64,000 bases of DNA from contig ARYC01000617.1 of assembly GCA_000711775.1 (NCBI GenBank), positions 58,459 through 122,458 on the forward strand, read 5' to 3'. The DNA comes from Oxytricha trifallax (Eukaryota; Ciliophora; Spirotrichea; Sporadotrichida; Oxytrichidae). Positions 1-11,130 of this stretch are shown one piece after another. A program made the position numbers and the translations under genes. The notes under the pieces were generated by a model. That model saw nothing but the letters and a program-made list of their open reading frames with translations. It was not told where the DNA came from and searched no databases. Every line of letters starts with the position of its first letter. Within the stretch, counting starts at the first letter, position 1.

Positions 1-1545
1 ACGTACTCATAAATAAAGAGGGTACGTTGATAGTACTGATTAGAGCTTCGTGAGCTTGTTTAAGTTTCTCTAACTATATTAAATTTAATTATAAATCTAA
101 CTATTTGATTAATTATTAATATAAAATTGTATTTAAGAATTAATGTAATTTGGTAGATTACTCTCTAATTTTAAGCGTATCAAATCTAATAAGCTTGATA
201 CTTACTTCTAATTAAGATTCATAGTACTTTTAGTGAAAATCTTTGATACATAAATCCCTTAGCAATTTCTCGTTTTTAGAACTTAAGAGTTCAACTTCCT
301 CTGTCAAAGTTATCAGAGTTTACTCAAGTTAATTTTTCTGCGTCATTATAGATTGGATATCTCCTGCTCTCTTTGATTCTTCCTCTTAGGTTTAAGTTAT
401 GCGTCGAAATTCTAAATATTGGTTTTAGAGATCCATATAATGTTTTCTTTGTAGGAAAAGAGCTTTTTAAAGTGAAAACTTATCCTATCGCAACTCATCA
501 ATATGCATCAAACCCTAAATATTGTAAAAGAATAAAGATTTCCTTACAGATTCAATGTTTTTGAGTGAATTTGGATCTCCTTCATAGAAGTTATTAAGAA
601 ACATTATAAGCCATCTTTCCAATTCTTTAATTTTATCTTTATACATGTCAATTTCACATCTAAGCTGTATGATTTCACTCTCCATTTATTCTAAGAGTGG
701 CTTTTGGTAATTATAGCCATCATTTAGCATAATGCTGCTACGGTCACCTTAAGAAGGTCCGAGACTGTTTCTTCCTTCTGCTTTCATGAAGGCAGTGTCA
801 GAAGTACATCCTCCCCCTTCAATGATCATTTGTGTCTAATCTACGATCTCAACATTTATAGATTTTCCATCTGTGCTTGGAGACTACTTCCTGTTGCCTC
901 TCTTAAAATTCTAGCTGATATTTTATAAATTAAAAAATAAACAGAAAGAGAAATATTAGGGCTTTATCAAATGAAAAAATAAGGTCAAGAGTGAAGTTTG
1001 AATTATTAAATTTTATTATAAAATTGTAAATATGTATATTAAATCTAATTACTCATAGAATTTAAGCATAATTTTTACAAATGTTAAAGAAAGTAATTTA
1101 ACAACTAAAAACCTAATTAATTTTTTATTCGGTTGTATAGACAACATTCATTACTCACATGAAATTTTAAAAAGAAAGTTTTGGTAAAAATTGATGGAAT
1201 TAAAATCAGAAATAACTATTATTTCCATTTAAATGAGCAATATTTTAAGAAGGTCCAAGAGATGAGCTGCCATTTGATTGTTAGCTTATTCTAGGCATCA
1301 AATGCAAAAGTTTTTTATCTGAAGATTTCTTGGTGGAAATAGTTGTGGGTTTCATTTATTAAAGTTACTACTATTGATTCAATAATTGCTGCTGTTATTA
1401 TTAGGATATGGCAGTGTTGTAATTTATCTAAGAACCTGTATTAAGTATTTTTATAATAGCTTACATTTAATTGACCAATCGAGAGTTCTTTGATGCTGCT
1501 TAATTGATTCAAGAGAGTTCTCCCATCTGGAGAAGTCTATGTATC
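1..1545 (-). CDS. Coiled-coil protein, 3' end beyond the window (partial)
   Basis: Reading the minus strand with TAA/TAG as Gln, a frame runs open from about 925 down to base 1, and a second coding piece lies at 1240-1545. They join in frame at an 8-bp pointer (+ strand ATATTTTA). The N-terminal part is Ser/Asn/Gln-rich with a poly-Gln stretch and two SLGPSQ motifs. The rest is Glu/Lys/Leu-rich with heptad character (for example MESEIIQLRCEIDMYKDKI), so a coiled coil is likely. A 29-bp GTAAGC...ACAG intron may lie near 1450, and a GTAAGT...TATAG block at 74-205 (132 bp, 3n) may be another. The start codon is not fixed; an ATG (MKPTTIS) at about 1348 is the first clear one, but coding appears to extend further upstream. 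The stop lies outside the window. Function unknown. Confidence 0.6.
926..1247. other. IES, pointer ATATTTTA
   Basis: 322 bp AT-rich insert. The 8-bp repeat at 918-925 and 1240-1247 is in the same codon phase on the minus strand. Deletion joins the two coding pieces of the left-edge gene without a frame change. Confidence 0.7.
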
Positions 1546-1755
1546 TATAAATTAGTGATATAGATTAATCATGTATATAGATACCTTGATAGGTCCTTAA
1601 ATTGTTTTTGCTTGATTTTAACATTTAATTAAATTATAATTCTTAAAATTCTTTTAGTAATTTGTAACAATGATAAGTTGTAAGTTATAAAAATTAAGAT
1701 CCATAATAAAACTTCATAATTGCATATAAAATTTAATTTCGCACTAAATTAAAAT
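1546..1755. promoter_or_regulatory. Divergent intergenic spacer
   Basis: AT-rich spacer of about 200 bp between a minus-strand gene and the plus-strand gene starting at 1756. It must hold both upstream regions. I see no clear motif. Confidence 0.35.
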
Positions 1756-4284
1756 ATGAGTAAATAACAATAAGCAGTTTTTCACACTCTCAACCTCAGA
1801 GAGCCAATAAACAAACAACAAAAGCAGTAAGAACTCAAATAGAATGCAAGATAAAGACAAAAAACATATTTGAAAGATCTCTTAGTCTAAAATTTCATGA
1901 AAAAATACAGTCAAAAACTAACATCAAATAATAAAAGTGCTGCCTAAACATCGATTATTATCACAAACATTATTGGGAACCAAATTGAGAATTTCTTGGA
2001 TAAAGAGCAATTAACACAGAAAAATTTGAAGTAATTTGAGAAGGATCTCGAGGGAATTCTGGAGAGAGATCCTAGAATAAATTCATTGTTAGATCCAGTG
2101 TATTAAGACAGTAAAAATAACAGACTTGGAAGTGATTAGTAGTAATTGTAAGTATTGTAATCAAGAAAGAATTCGCAAACTTTAGATGGATACTTAGCAT
2201 CAATTGGCAATAATAAATAAAACAATGTCAATGTTTCTTAGTAAAATCTTACACTTCCCAAGATTCTATCTGCGACTCCAACCAGAGAAGATCCTAAAAC
2301 CTCTCTGAACTATCAGAAAAATAGATTGAATGCTTTGGTAAAGAATTAATCAAACAAATTTGGATCATTGATTGAGCCAAAGTCATAAGGGACTTCACCC
2401 TATGGCTTGAATCCAATGAAATAAAGCCAATCAAATATGTCTACTATTGTAATCGGAGGTAACCCATTTACTGATAAACCATATAATAATCTTGGTGGAA
2501 GCATTGCTCAAGCAAATAAGTCGTAATTTGGTGGAAATAACATAAACCTCTAATAAAATTGACTAGTATTTAAAGAGAATTAGTTTCATTGAAATTATTT
2601 AGATTATATGAATTATTCAAGCGATTTAAGAATAAATGTAGAATTCAAAATTTTCTTTTAGAATATAAGAAAGGTTATAATATTTTTTTATTTTATATTA
2701 GGTTTACTAAACTCATCTCGAGTATAGAACAATCAAACAATGTAAAATAACGGTTTCCAGCATCAAAATTCAAACGTGAGAAACTCTTACTCGCAATTTC
2801 CAATAACTCGTAAAAACAACATCGGAGGTGAAAGAGGTGAAACCTCCAAGAGTTTCGCAGATTTACGTTTAGCTTCTGGTAAAATAGGAATGCGAGACAT
2901 TGAAGTAGACTCTATCCCTTCAGACCTCTCTGGGGACGAGTGGAATGAAATAGTTAAATTTGAGAAGGAAAAGTTTGAGGAAGAAAAACAGAAGCAGAAG
3001 GAAGACTTCTTGTACAAACGCAAAATGATCAAGGAAACACTCGATAAGCAACTCAAAGACAGAAATCAAAGAATCAAGCAGGAGCAGGAAGAAAAGAAGA
3101 AGTTTGATACTATTTTACTGCAAACAGCTAAACAACAGATTGATGAGGAAACTAAGAAGAACATGGCACTCAAGAACAAAATATACGAGCAGAAAAATAT
3201 GAGAGACATTCAATTGTAATAAGCATAATAGAAGAAGAGTATTGACTTCATGAACTAAAGAGAAAATTAACACTCAAAACAACTATCTATTATATAAATT
3301 ATTTTAAATTATAATGTTAATTTATATTGAATATGGTAAGAATTCCAATTTTATAAAATCAAAGGATTTCATGAGATAATAACATATGATTATCCATTTT
3401 ATATTTTTAATTTATTTGCATTTATCAATTAAACAAATTATTAGTTTGAGGCATTGAATGAGATTGAAATCGTTAGTAAGCTTAGAAGTGAGATTGAAAC
3501 GGAAAAGAAGCAAAAGCAAGAGAAGAAGATGAAAGAAAGAGAGCAAGCCTGGAAAGTCATCAATGAAAACCAAGAATACAAGTAAAAGCAGATTCAAGAC
3601 AAAGAGAAGGAACGAGACCGTGATAATAAAATGTTAGAAGAGTACAACAAACTACTGGAGCAACAAGAAAAGAAGAGAGCAGATGAATGGAATCAGAGAG
3701 AAAACAGAATTCAAAGTCTTATGAACAAAATGGCTGATACAGTAGTTAAACGTAGTAATTAGGCTGAGAAAGAAGTGGAAAACAGGGTTATGCGTTATCA
3801 ATTAGATAAGGAAGAGCGAGACAGACTGGCTGATCAGAAAAAGAAGGAGCAGATGCGAAGAAAACACCAAGAAATCAAGGAGAAACTAGACCAGCAAATG
3901 AATGAAAAGAAGAAACAGAAAGAACATGAAAGCTTCGTAAACGATGACTACATGAAGAAATGGATTGATATCACAGAGAAAGATGCTAATGAAAGAAAGC
4001 AGAAGGAAATGGAGCACAAGCAAAAGCAGAGAGAAGTTCAAGACTTTTTGTTGAAGTAAATGGGCACTGAGATTCATCAAGACGGTGTACCATCAGTAGT
4101 TTCCCACACCAAACGTAAACCCAATGGCAAGAACAGTGTACCAATGACTGCAGAAGAACTTAGATTAAACAAACAGCTTCTGAAAGAAATCAGCAAGAAA
4201 AAGAAAGAAAAGATGGGCATGAATGGCTCTCAAGCATATGGCAATGGGATGAGTGAACTAGCTTTGTCAGAGTACCATCAATGA
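1756..4284 (+). CDS. Glu/Lys/Gln-rich coiled-coil protein
   Basis: Starts at ATG 1756 and ends with TGA at 4282-4284 (...LALSEYHQ). Two IESs (2548-2712 and 3271-3432) must be removed; their pointers TAAAC and AATTAA are in phase and restore one frame of about 733 codons. The first third is Asn/Ser/Gln-rich and probably disordered. From about residue 300 to 690 the protein is an almost unbroken charged helix rich in KEK/EEK/KQK, containing EKERDRDNK and REVQDFLL. This composition resembles trichohyalin/plectin-homology-like ciliary coiled-coil proteins, but I cannot name a family. It lies head-to-head with the left-edge gene. Codon use in the helical part (AAG, GAG, CAG) is richer in G/C than the flanks, which fits a well-expressed gene. 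Confidence 0.85.
2548..2712. other. IES, pointer TAAAC
   Basis: 165 bp AT-rich insert holding an in-frame TGA. TAAAC occurs at 2543-2547 and 2708-2712 in the same phase; joining gives ...NNINSSRVQNN.... Confidence 0.85.
3271..3432. other. IES, pointer AATTAA
   Basis: 162 bp AT-rich insert with an in-frame TGA. AATTAA at 3265-3270 and 3427-3432 is in phase; joining gives ...QRENQTNYQFEAL.... Confidence 0.8.
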
Positions 4285-4423
4285 ATGATTTATGAAACAA
4301 TTCTCACAATTTTTACTTAAAATATAAGGCAAAGCCGATAATAATAGAACAATAATTATAAGAAACTTACACTAAACAATATTACGTTTTCAAATTCTAT
4401 ATTTATAATTATTAATAAGTTAA

Positions 4424-6518
4424 ATGTCAATAAAAAGAAATTTCAGTAAACCTTCTGTTCTGTTCCTTTCTTTAATAATTTGTGGATTATTTTTGGTGTA
4501 TTACTGAAATATTATATACATTATTTTTTGTTTATATTATAATTCATGCAATTAGATTTATAGAATAATCGACACAAGCATCCTTCCCACTAAAATAATT
4601 AACAGATTCTTTCAACAACATTTTAAGTGAATCAATAAACAATAGACTTAACAACTACAAGTTATCCACTCCCATGCTTATTGTGAGTGGTTTCACCGAC
4701 ACAATGGCTTAGTTCTTTGCTTGGTGGCAGTATCACTTCAACTATTTCTGGTACACTAATTTCTGTGGGAGAATCGTCTATCCAATGTTCAAGTAATACA
4801 ATGAGGATGATATCAATAGACTCTGCATGAGGTCAGCTGAAGATGAAATATTCAGGAGTTTCAACTACTGGTGAACTCATACAAATCAATAGATAAAGTA
4901 AAGCCTCTTATAAATTTGAAAAATGTTAATTTGTTTATATTTCACTCAATTCAAGTATAATTTTATTAATTATTTCAAAAAGATATAATAAAATACTTAA
5001 TATAATGGAGTCATATATTACTAGAATTTATTATGTAATAAGTTTTTAAAATTTTAATTTTTTCTCAATTTTCTGCAATAATGAAATTGATCAGTTATTT
5101 GATCGTTAAAACGTACCAGATCATAGAAAAAATCTACAGTTTAAAGGTTTAACCTTAAATGAAGACGATGCTTGCGAGTTAGCAAAATACCAATTCAAAA
5201 ATATCATAATTAACAACTCACTTATTGAAAGCTTTTAAATCCCACAGGATGACATTGAAAAAAGGAGCATTCCTAAAGTTGTGCATTTTATTTGGTTAGG
5301 AGATGAAAAAAGAATAGAGCTTTTTGATTCATAGATTTACAAAGAATGGATTAATAAAGATAACTACTTGATATATTAAACATGGTAAGATGAACACATT
5401 AAGAAATTAGAGTTAGTTAATGCAGATATTATTAATGATTAGGGTAGTGAGGGAATACCGCTTTTTTCTATCATCAAACTTTTTGAATAAAAAAGCCATC
5501 TTTCCATAAAAAGATAGATAAAACTTTAAATTTTAGTTATTACTTTGAAATTTATTTACATTTAATTAATTTTAATCAATTTTAATTTAAAGTTAATAAG
5601 TAAAATTTTGAATAATATATAATTTAAATAAACGTTTTTTGAGAAAAAATGTTATTGTTACTTTAATCATATTATTTTTTTTACATTTATAAATGCAACA
5701 AATTAATGATATTTCATAAAAAAATCATAATATTATAAGCTAAAAAATATTTATAATTCTTATCCTGCATTTAATAATAAAGCTCTAAAAGCAAGGTACC
5801 CCTACATTATGATGAGACTTTAGACAGAAGTTTCAGAGAAGCTGCTTTAAGTCTTGAAATTTTGTATTTAAAAGGAGGAGTATATTTTGATATGAAAATG
5901 TGCGGAATATATTCAGTGAATGACCTCCTGGACCATCCCACAGACTTCATAATTGGATTATCAAACACCCGAACATTCGAGTTAAATAATGCGTTTATTG
6001 CTTCTCGCCCTAAACACCCACTCCTTAAACACTTAATAGACGCACTAAATAAAAAATATCAAGCTCATTTAGAATTAGTAGCTTAAACAAATTAAGCTAA
6101 TTAAGAAATACAAAAGTTCAATGGTTTAAAAGGGGAAGATATTCTTTACTAGACTATCGATTATTCTAGAATGATTGGACCAGGGTTTATGACTTAGCAA
6201 ATCTTTACCTACTTAAATGAGAATAAAAATTCAGAAAATGGCTAATATATTCTAATCACTCCCAAACAATTCTTCTACCCTTTATCATAAAATCCTAAAT
6301 CAGTTAAGGAATCACATGAAAAAGCAACTCCTTCAAACTATTATGAATTACTTGATAAATTATTTGAAAAGGAAGGAAAAGTAGTAAACTCAAAAGATGG
6401 AATATAGATAGAAAACCCGATAGACGATTCAGAGATTCCAAATCCTATTTTAACTAATGCTGATTTAGGTACTATTGTATATGGTTGTTATTTATGGGAA
6501 TTAGACTGGCAAATCTGA
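4424..6518 (+). CDS. DXD-type sugar transferase-like membrane protein, copy 1 (DXD altered)
   Basis: Three MDSs join at pointers TTTTT (4490-4494/5059-5063) and TACC (5456-5459/5797-5800), giving one frame from ATG 4424 to TGA 6516-6518. The N-terminus has a short basic start followed by a hydrophobic stretch (VLFLSLIICGLFF), a likely signal anchor for a type II Golgi/ER protein. Conserved blocks follow: VVHFIWLGDEK, a SFREAALSLEILYLKGG block, then GGVYFDMKM where the family's metal/nucleotide-sugar DXD should be, and a C-terminal TIVYGCYLWELDW. Layout matches glycosyltransferases with the Gly_transf_sug (OCH1/TcdB-like) DXD region. Here the motif reads D-M-K, so the second Asp is lost and activity is doubtful. 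The next gene is a clear paralog with an intact D-T-D. Confident on family, uncertain on substrate. Confidence 0.8.
4495..5063. other. IES, pointer TTTTT (contains a foreign coding piece)
   Basis: 569 bp between MDS1 and MDS2 of the glycosyltransferase gene. The in-phase TTTTT joins ...ICGLFFSIFCNNEIDQLF.... The short homopolymer makes the exact edge uncertain. Unlike other IESs it is not uniformly AT-rich: 4556-4876 looks protein coding. Confidence 0.55.
4556..4876 (+). CDS. Unassigned coding segment (3' MDS) nested inside an IES
   Basis: A frame with G/C-rich codon choice ends at TGA 4874-4876. It reads through ...STPMLIVSGFTDTMAQFF, then a cluster of aromatic residues (AWWQYHFNYFWYTNFC), and ends DEIFRSFNYW. 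The frame differs from that of the surrounding glycosyltransferase and has no ATG of its own nearby; upstream it fades into AT-rich sequence. It looks like the last MDS of another gene whose other pieces lie elsewhere, as in scrambled or interleaved ciliate loci. I do not recognise the family. It could also be a decayed gene copy. Confidence 0.5.
5460..5800. other. IES, pointer TACC
   Basis: 341 bp AT-rich insert. TACC at 5456-5459 and 5797-5800 is in phase, joining ...SEGIPLHYDETLDRSF..., which aligns with the uninterrupted paralog downstream. One of the best-supported IESs because the paralog lacks it. Confidence 0.9.
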
Positions 6519-7312
6519 AAAATTTTATTTCGTTACATTTCGTTGAAAAGATATTTATAATTACGCACTTTTAATTGATAATTTCATTAATTTAAATTTA
6601 GAACAAAAATTACATGTCTTATAAAGAATTAAAAATGAAAGACTTAAAATATTAAACATAAACTTTCCAAAATTTTATTTTATTAAGTAATTAGAAATTA
6701 ATTTTATTTGTTTCTGACTATATTACTTTTATATTAATTTAAATAAAAACCTTGGTTATTATATAAATTTGTTTATTATATTTTATTCTTATTTATTTAT
6801 CTATCAGGCTAGCAATTATAAAAAATTAAGAGTTATTAGTTTTTTTCAAATTTCTTATACAATAACTTTTATTAGGTTTATTTTTTTTCTTTTTTTATGA
6901 TTAGAATAAGTTAAAACATACTATATCTTTTAATTTTAATTTATCATGTTAATTATAAATTTATTCACTTACTACATAGACTAGTCTTTCTGACAAAAGA
7001 TTTATAAGAATTAAAAGTCTAAGAATAGTAAAAATCAAATATATTTATTATGAAATTGCAAATAACTTTGCTATTGCTTACAATTATTATAATTTTAAAT
7101 TGCACTATTACAGGATTTAAAGCATATTAAATATTTTTAAAAATATCGAAATATTACCATTCGTCTAATTATAATAATATTTGTTATAATAAGTTTAATA
7201 AAAATATTTGAGCAAATGTTTTTATGCTATTTTATAAAATTTCATTAATAATAAAGAATTTATTAAACTGAATAACTTATTGTAACTTAATGATAATAAA
7301 AAAATAATTTAA
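6519..7312. other. AT-rich intergenic region
   Basis: About 790 bp between the two glycosyltransferase genes. It is strongly A/T with no convincing coding frame, RNA gene or repeat. It should hold the 3' flank of copy 1 and the upstream region of copy 2. Confidence 0.5.
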
Positions 7313-8714
7313 ATGTCAAACAATAATTAGAGCATCTTAAATTTATGCATTTTTATTAAATTAAGAAGGAATTTATGAAGCAAAACTAAGTCTAAAAAAA
7401 TATTTTAATAAAAATAAATAAATAATTTACTATAGGGATTATGGGTTCTTATTTTGATGAAGATGATAAATGTAATTAAGATTCCTTTTATTGATTTGTT
7501 AACAGTCTCTATTATATAAGCATATCTTATCATTTTAAATAATAAAGTCTTGTAAATTTAATAATTCCATTATTATAAACCAAAGATTTTATCAAATTTA
7601 AACAATGGAGTCTAATATTATTATTGTAATTTTATAGAATTATATTAATATAAATTTATAATAGATATAATATTTATTTACTTATAATGCATCTAGCTAA
7701 ATAGATACGCTATTCGATCGTTCTTATGTATCAGAGAAAAGAAAGGATTTATGGTTTAAAGGTCAAGATATCAATGAAGAACAGGCAGTCCAGTTAGCTA
7801 AAGATCAATTCAAAAATATTGTAATTGATCATTTAAGTAGTTAAAGCCGAAAAAGTATTCCTAAAAAAATTCATTTTATTTGGTTGGGAGAGAAAGAAAA
7901 GCCAGAATATTTTAAGGTGCATGTTTATGGTTCGTGGACTAGCAAGGATACATATTCGGAAATAATAACTTGGGGAGAAAAGGATATTAGCGAACTTGAT
8001 TTGATAAATCGAGAAATTATCGAAGATAAGACTCTAAACCCAGCTTTCAGAGCAGATGCATTAAGACTAGAAATCTTGTATCAAGAAGGTGGTGCATATC
8101 TCGATACAGATATGAGCGGTATTTATTCATTGAATGATCTTTTGGACTATCCTACAGATTTCATAATTGGATTATCAAATACTAAAGCATTCGAACTTAA
8201 TAATGCATTTATAGCTTCTTGTCCCGGCCATCCTCTCTTGAAGCATCTTATGGAAACCCTCAAATTGAATTATCAAAATCATTTGAAGCATGTTGCTGAT
8301 AAAAACAAAATCAATTAACTTCTTTCTCAATAGCAGGGCATTTAATTAGAAGATATCCCATACCAAAAGTTAAACATTATAGCAGTTAGTGGTCCAGGTT
8401 TTATGACTTAGTAGATCTTCAAATACTTAAATGACAACAAGGATTAAGAATCTGGCAAGCATATCCTTATCACTCCGAAGCAATTCTTCTACCCTTTATC
8501 TAACGAAGTTAGAGAGAAATTAACAGCTTTGAACTTTTAGTAACTAGTGGATGAGTAGTTTGCCTCAGAAGGTAAAGTGATGAACTCCAAAGATGGAGTA
8601 TAAATTGTAAACCCCAGAGATAGTATTGAACTTCCCATCCCAATATTGAAGCATGCCGATTTAAATACTATTGTGTATGGCTGTCATTTATGGGAGGCAA
8701 GTTGGCAAGAATGA
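7313..8714 (+). CDS. DXD-type sugar transferase-like protein, copy 2 (DXD intact)
   Basis: The body runs from about 7673 to TGA 8712-8714 without interruption and is collinear with copy 1: KKIHFIWLGEKEK, FRADALRLEILYQEGG, GGAYLDTDMSG (D-T-D present), SGPGFMTQQIF, and TIVYGCHLWEASW at the end. The shared NNAFIAS, PLLKHL and KQFFYPLS blocks show a tandem duplication. The predicted start is ATG 7313, in the same TAAATGTCA context as copy 1, joined to the body by an in-phase TTTAT pointer (7342-7346/7673-7677). That short first MDS is less certain than the body. A hydrophobic anchor is weaker here than in copy 1. Likely a Golgi/ER glycosyltransferase of the Gly_transf_sug type; substrate unknown. 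Confidence 0.8.
7347..7677. other. Probable IES, pointer TTTAT
   Basis: 331 bp AT-rich insert after a short first MDS. TTTAT is in phase. A small frame at about 7441 (MGSYFDEDDK, ending TGA) inside it could be another stray coding piece. Confidence 0.5.
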
Positions 8715-8879
8715 AACTTATAATTTATTGACAAGGTATTTTATATTTCTCATTTTGCGTTTTATAAATCTATTTTCTATAATGAATTAAAATATTTCAG
8801 ATTAATAATATCTCAAAAGATTTCAAGAATAAATTTTAAAACTTAGCTTAATAATTTAAAAAAGTTAATCTTTGAAGTA

Positions 8880-10990
8880 ATGGGATGCTGTGATAGTAGA
8901 CCAGATTAAAAAAACTTGCTTGCTCTTTAAAACAAAACACATCCCTTTTTCTATACAAGTTTCAATTCAAGTAACTTAAAGGTAGAAGATGAGTTGGATT
9001 TAATTTATAAGCAGCATAATTAAGAGCAATTAATGATTCAATAATTGTTGAAAATTAGAAGCGATAAGTAGAGTTGAAATAATACCCAAGGGAATTTCTA
9101 TGATAATCGAAGGAGAGCCAATAGTCAAAGCAATGTAGGATAAAAGTTAAAATAAAATTAACCAAAATAAAGAAACAAAAGCGATGAGAGAAGAAATTTG
9201 TTTCAGAAAACAGTATAGTAATCTATTAATTAAAAAAGCTTACAATAACTAATTTTATAGACTCAACCAGCTATTCATGAAACTGTAAGTATTATTTTAA
9301 GATTACTGATTCTTCAATAGACTTTAATGGATGAAACTGGTATCACAAACCAGATACCTTGTAATGAATCATAAAATTTTAACATAAAAATAAGTTAAAT
9401 GTCAATGCTAAAATCGTCAGTTTTCTAATCATTTGTTGATGTGCTTAATCCTTTGATATCTCAAGTTAAAAATGAAATCTAAAAGCAATTGGAATATGAA
9501 AAACCTCAATAAAATATGCAATCTTACTTTGATTTGAATGAAGATATACTTTTTGATTTTTCAGAGAGTGAAATATACAAGCCACAGGAAACATTGACTA
9601 CAAAGCCATCCTTAAAATATACCGATTCAAATGAGGAAATCCTCTTTCCTTAAATAAAGATTGAATAGCATTCAATTGCTCAACCTATAGTAGTAAATTA
9701 TAATAATAACAAGCGAAGATCCACTCTGATGAGAATATAATCAGAAGTTAAATAAATCAATACGTAGCAACTATAATATTCATAAGTGAATAACTTAAAT
9801 GAATCCTTAAATATCCAAGAATAACCAAACTATTATGAGAAAAATTAAGGTCTTATTGATGTTAGCTTCAGTAATTCCTCCCCTACAGCAAAATTTCAAT
9901 TTTCCTCTTCAGATGATATGAGCTCAGATTTAGTAAACTCCTTCGTCCAAGTGAATGAGAATGAATTATTGAAAGAAAAGTTTTAGAAAATGTTAAAGCA
10001 AAGACTCTAAGTCCAGAAAGAATACAGCTAACTTTTTTAAAAGGCGTTAGTTAAAAAATAAACTGAATAATTTAATGCTAATCAATCTTAATTTCAATTT
10101 ACCTTGGAGAAAGGTAATTCTAATCAAAGTGATTATAGTATGAGTGATATGAGCATGCTTCAGATTGAGAATGAGCTAAAATTTGAAGAATAGCCAAATT
10201 GTATTAATGAAATTATCAAATAAACATTTTTTTAATTTCTAAGCTATATGTTTATTGATTCATAAAATGACCAAAAAAATATCAAAATTTTATCACTTTG
10301 GAAATTTATTTTTTATGACTAGAAATAAAATTATTAACAAGCATAACTTTAGACAATGCATGGAAAAATTCTGATGAATCAACAGAAAAATTAAAAAGGT
10401 TTTGATTAAATAAGAATTCATATTTTACAATCTTCTAACAGGAATAACAAGATCCAATAGAATATGAATAAAAACAAAACTTTTAAAGTATCGCTATTTT
10501 TATTGAATAAGAAAGGAGAAACATGTATAATGACAAATGATCTATAAAATGATACAAAAGGTTTTAAAAGTTTTTTATTTATATTTAATTGATAAATTTA
10601 ATTATAAATCACATTATTTTAAAAATAGTAACATATGAATAATAAAAATTAAAAAAATTAATAAAGATAAGATACTTCCTAAAGCTAGAAAAATCTATAA
10701 AAAATTTCTCGCTTTGAGAAGTCAACAATTAAAATGTAAGAAAATACATTATAAGAATAATTTATGATTTCTAATTTAATATCTGGTGAATATTAAAATT
10801 TTAGCTAAATCAAAATGTGTCTATCTCTAATTTGAGCTCAATTAAAAAAAGGAAATTAACAAAGAATACTCTAGACTCATAGTCTACTCATAAATCATAG
10901 AGAAGCCTTCGAACTTTAAGTTTAATTAATAGATCAAAGTCAACCACTCAAAAGAGACAACTTAGAAAAGAATCTAAAAATAATGTATGA
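8880..10990 (+). CDS. N-acylated (MGCC) Gln/Ser/Asn-rich protein, unknown function
   Basis: ATG 8880 begins MGCCDSRPD, a good N-myristoylation plus palmitoylation signal, so the protein probably sits on a membrane. The frame carries a TGA at 9075-9077, but this falls in a 39-bp IES (9068-9106, pointer GATAA) whose removal keeps the frame. A 36-bp intron (GTAAGT...AATAG) is at 9285-9320. The frame then runs open through Gln/Ser/Asp-rich sequence to about 10572, where an in-phase TTTT pointer joins a basic Ser/Thr/Arg-rich C-terminus ending TGA 10988-10990. If that last join is wrong, the stop is at 10590. About 610 residues. A hydrophobic patch (FFQFLSYMFI) lies near residue 420. No family recognised. 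Confidence 0.7.
9068..9106. other. Tiny IES, pointer GATAA
   Basis: 39 bp (3n). GATAA at 9063-9067 and 9102-9106 is in phase; removal deletes the only internal TGA of the gene. Confidence 0.75.
10576..10802. other. Probable IES, pointer TTTT
   Basis: 227 bp AT-rich insert. TTTT at 10572-10575 and 10799-10802 is in phase; joins ...KGFKSFQLNQNVSIS.... Confidence 0.5.
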
Positions 10991-11130
10991 AATCTTCCTA
11001 ATTATAAATTTTTGCAACAGTTATGAAAAATAATTTCCTTGATAATAACTATTTTATTTTCAGTTTAGCTTATCAGATATTCTTAAGAATTTTGAAATAT
11101 TATATTTAAAATTCATTAAATTAAGGCAGT

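Noticed and set aside
74-205. 132-bp intron in the left-edge gene
   Set aside because: GTAAGT...TATAG is present but the interval is open and a multiple of three; without cDNA I left it as a note only.
747-1253. 12-bp repeat TTAAGAAGGTCC at about 748 and 1242, first read as a long pointer
   Set aside because: Both copies encode the same SLGPSQ motif in real coding sequence on either side. An 8-bp in-phase pointer (ATATTTTA) joins the pieces without losing the coding block between, so the repeat is more likely a protein motif.
9063-9110. 7-bp repeat GTTGAAA near 9047 and 9073 as the IES pointer
   Set aside because: The spacing (26 bp) would shift the frame into an early stop, whereas GATAA gives an in-frame deletion.
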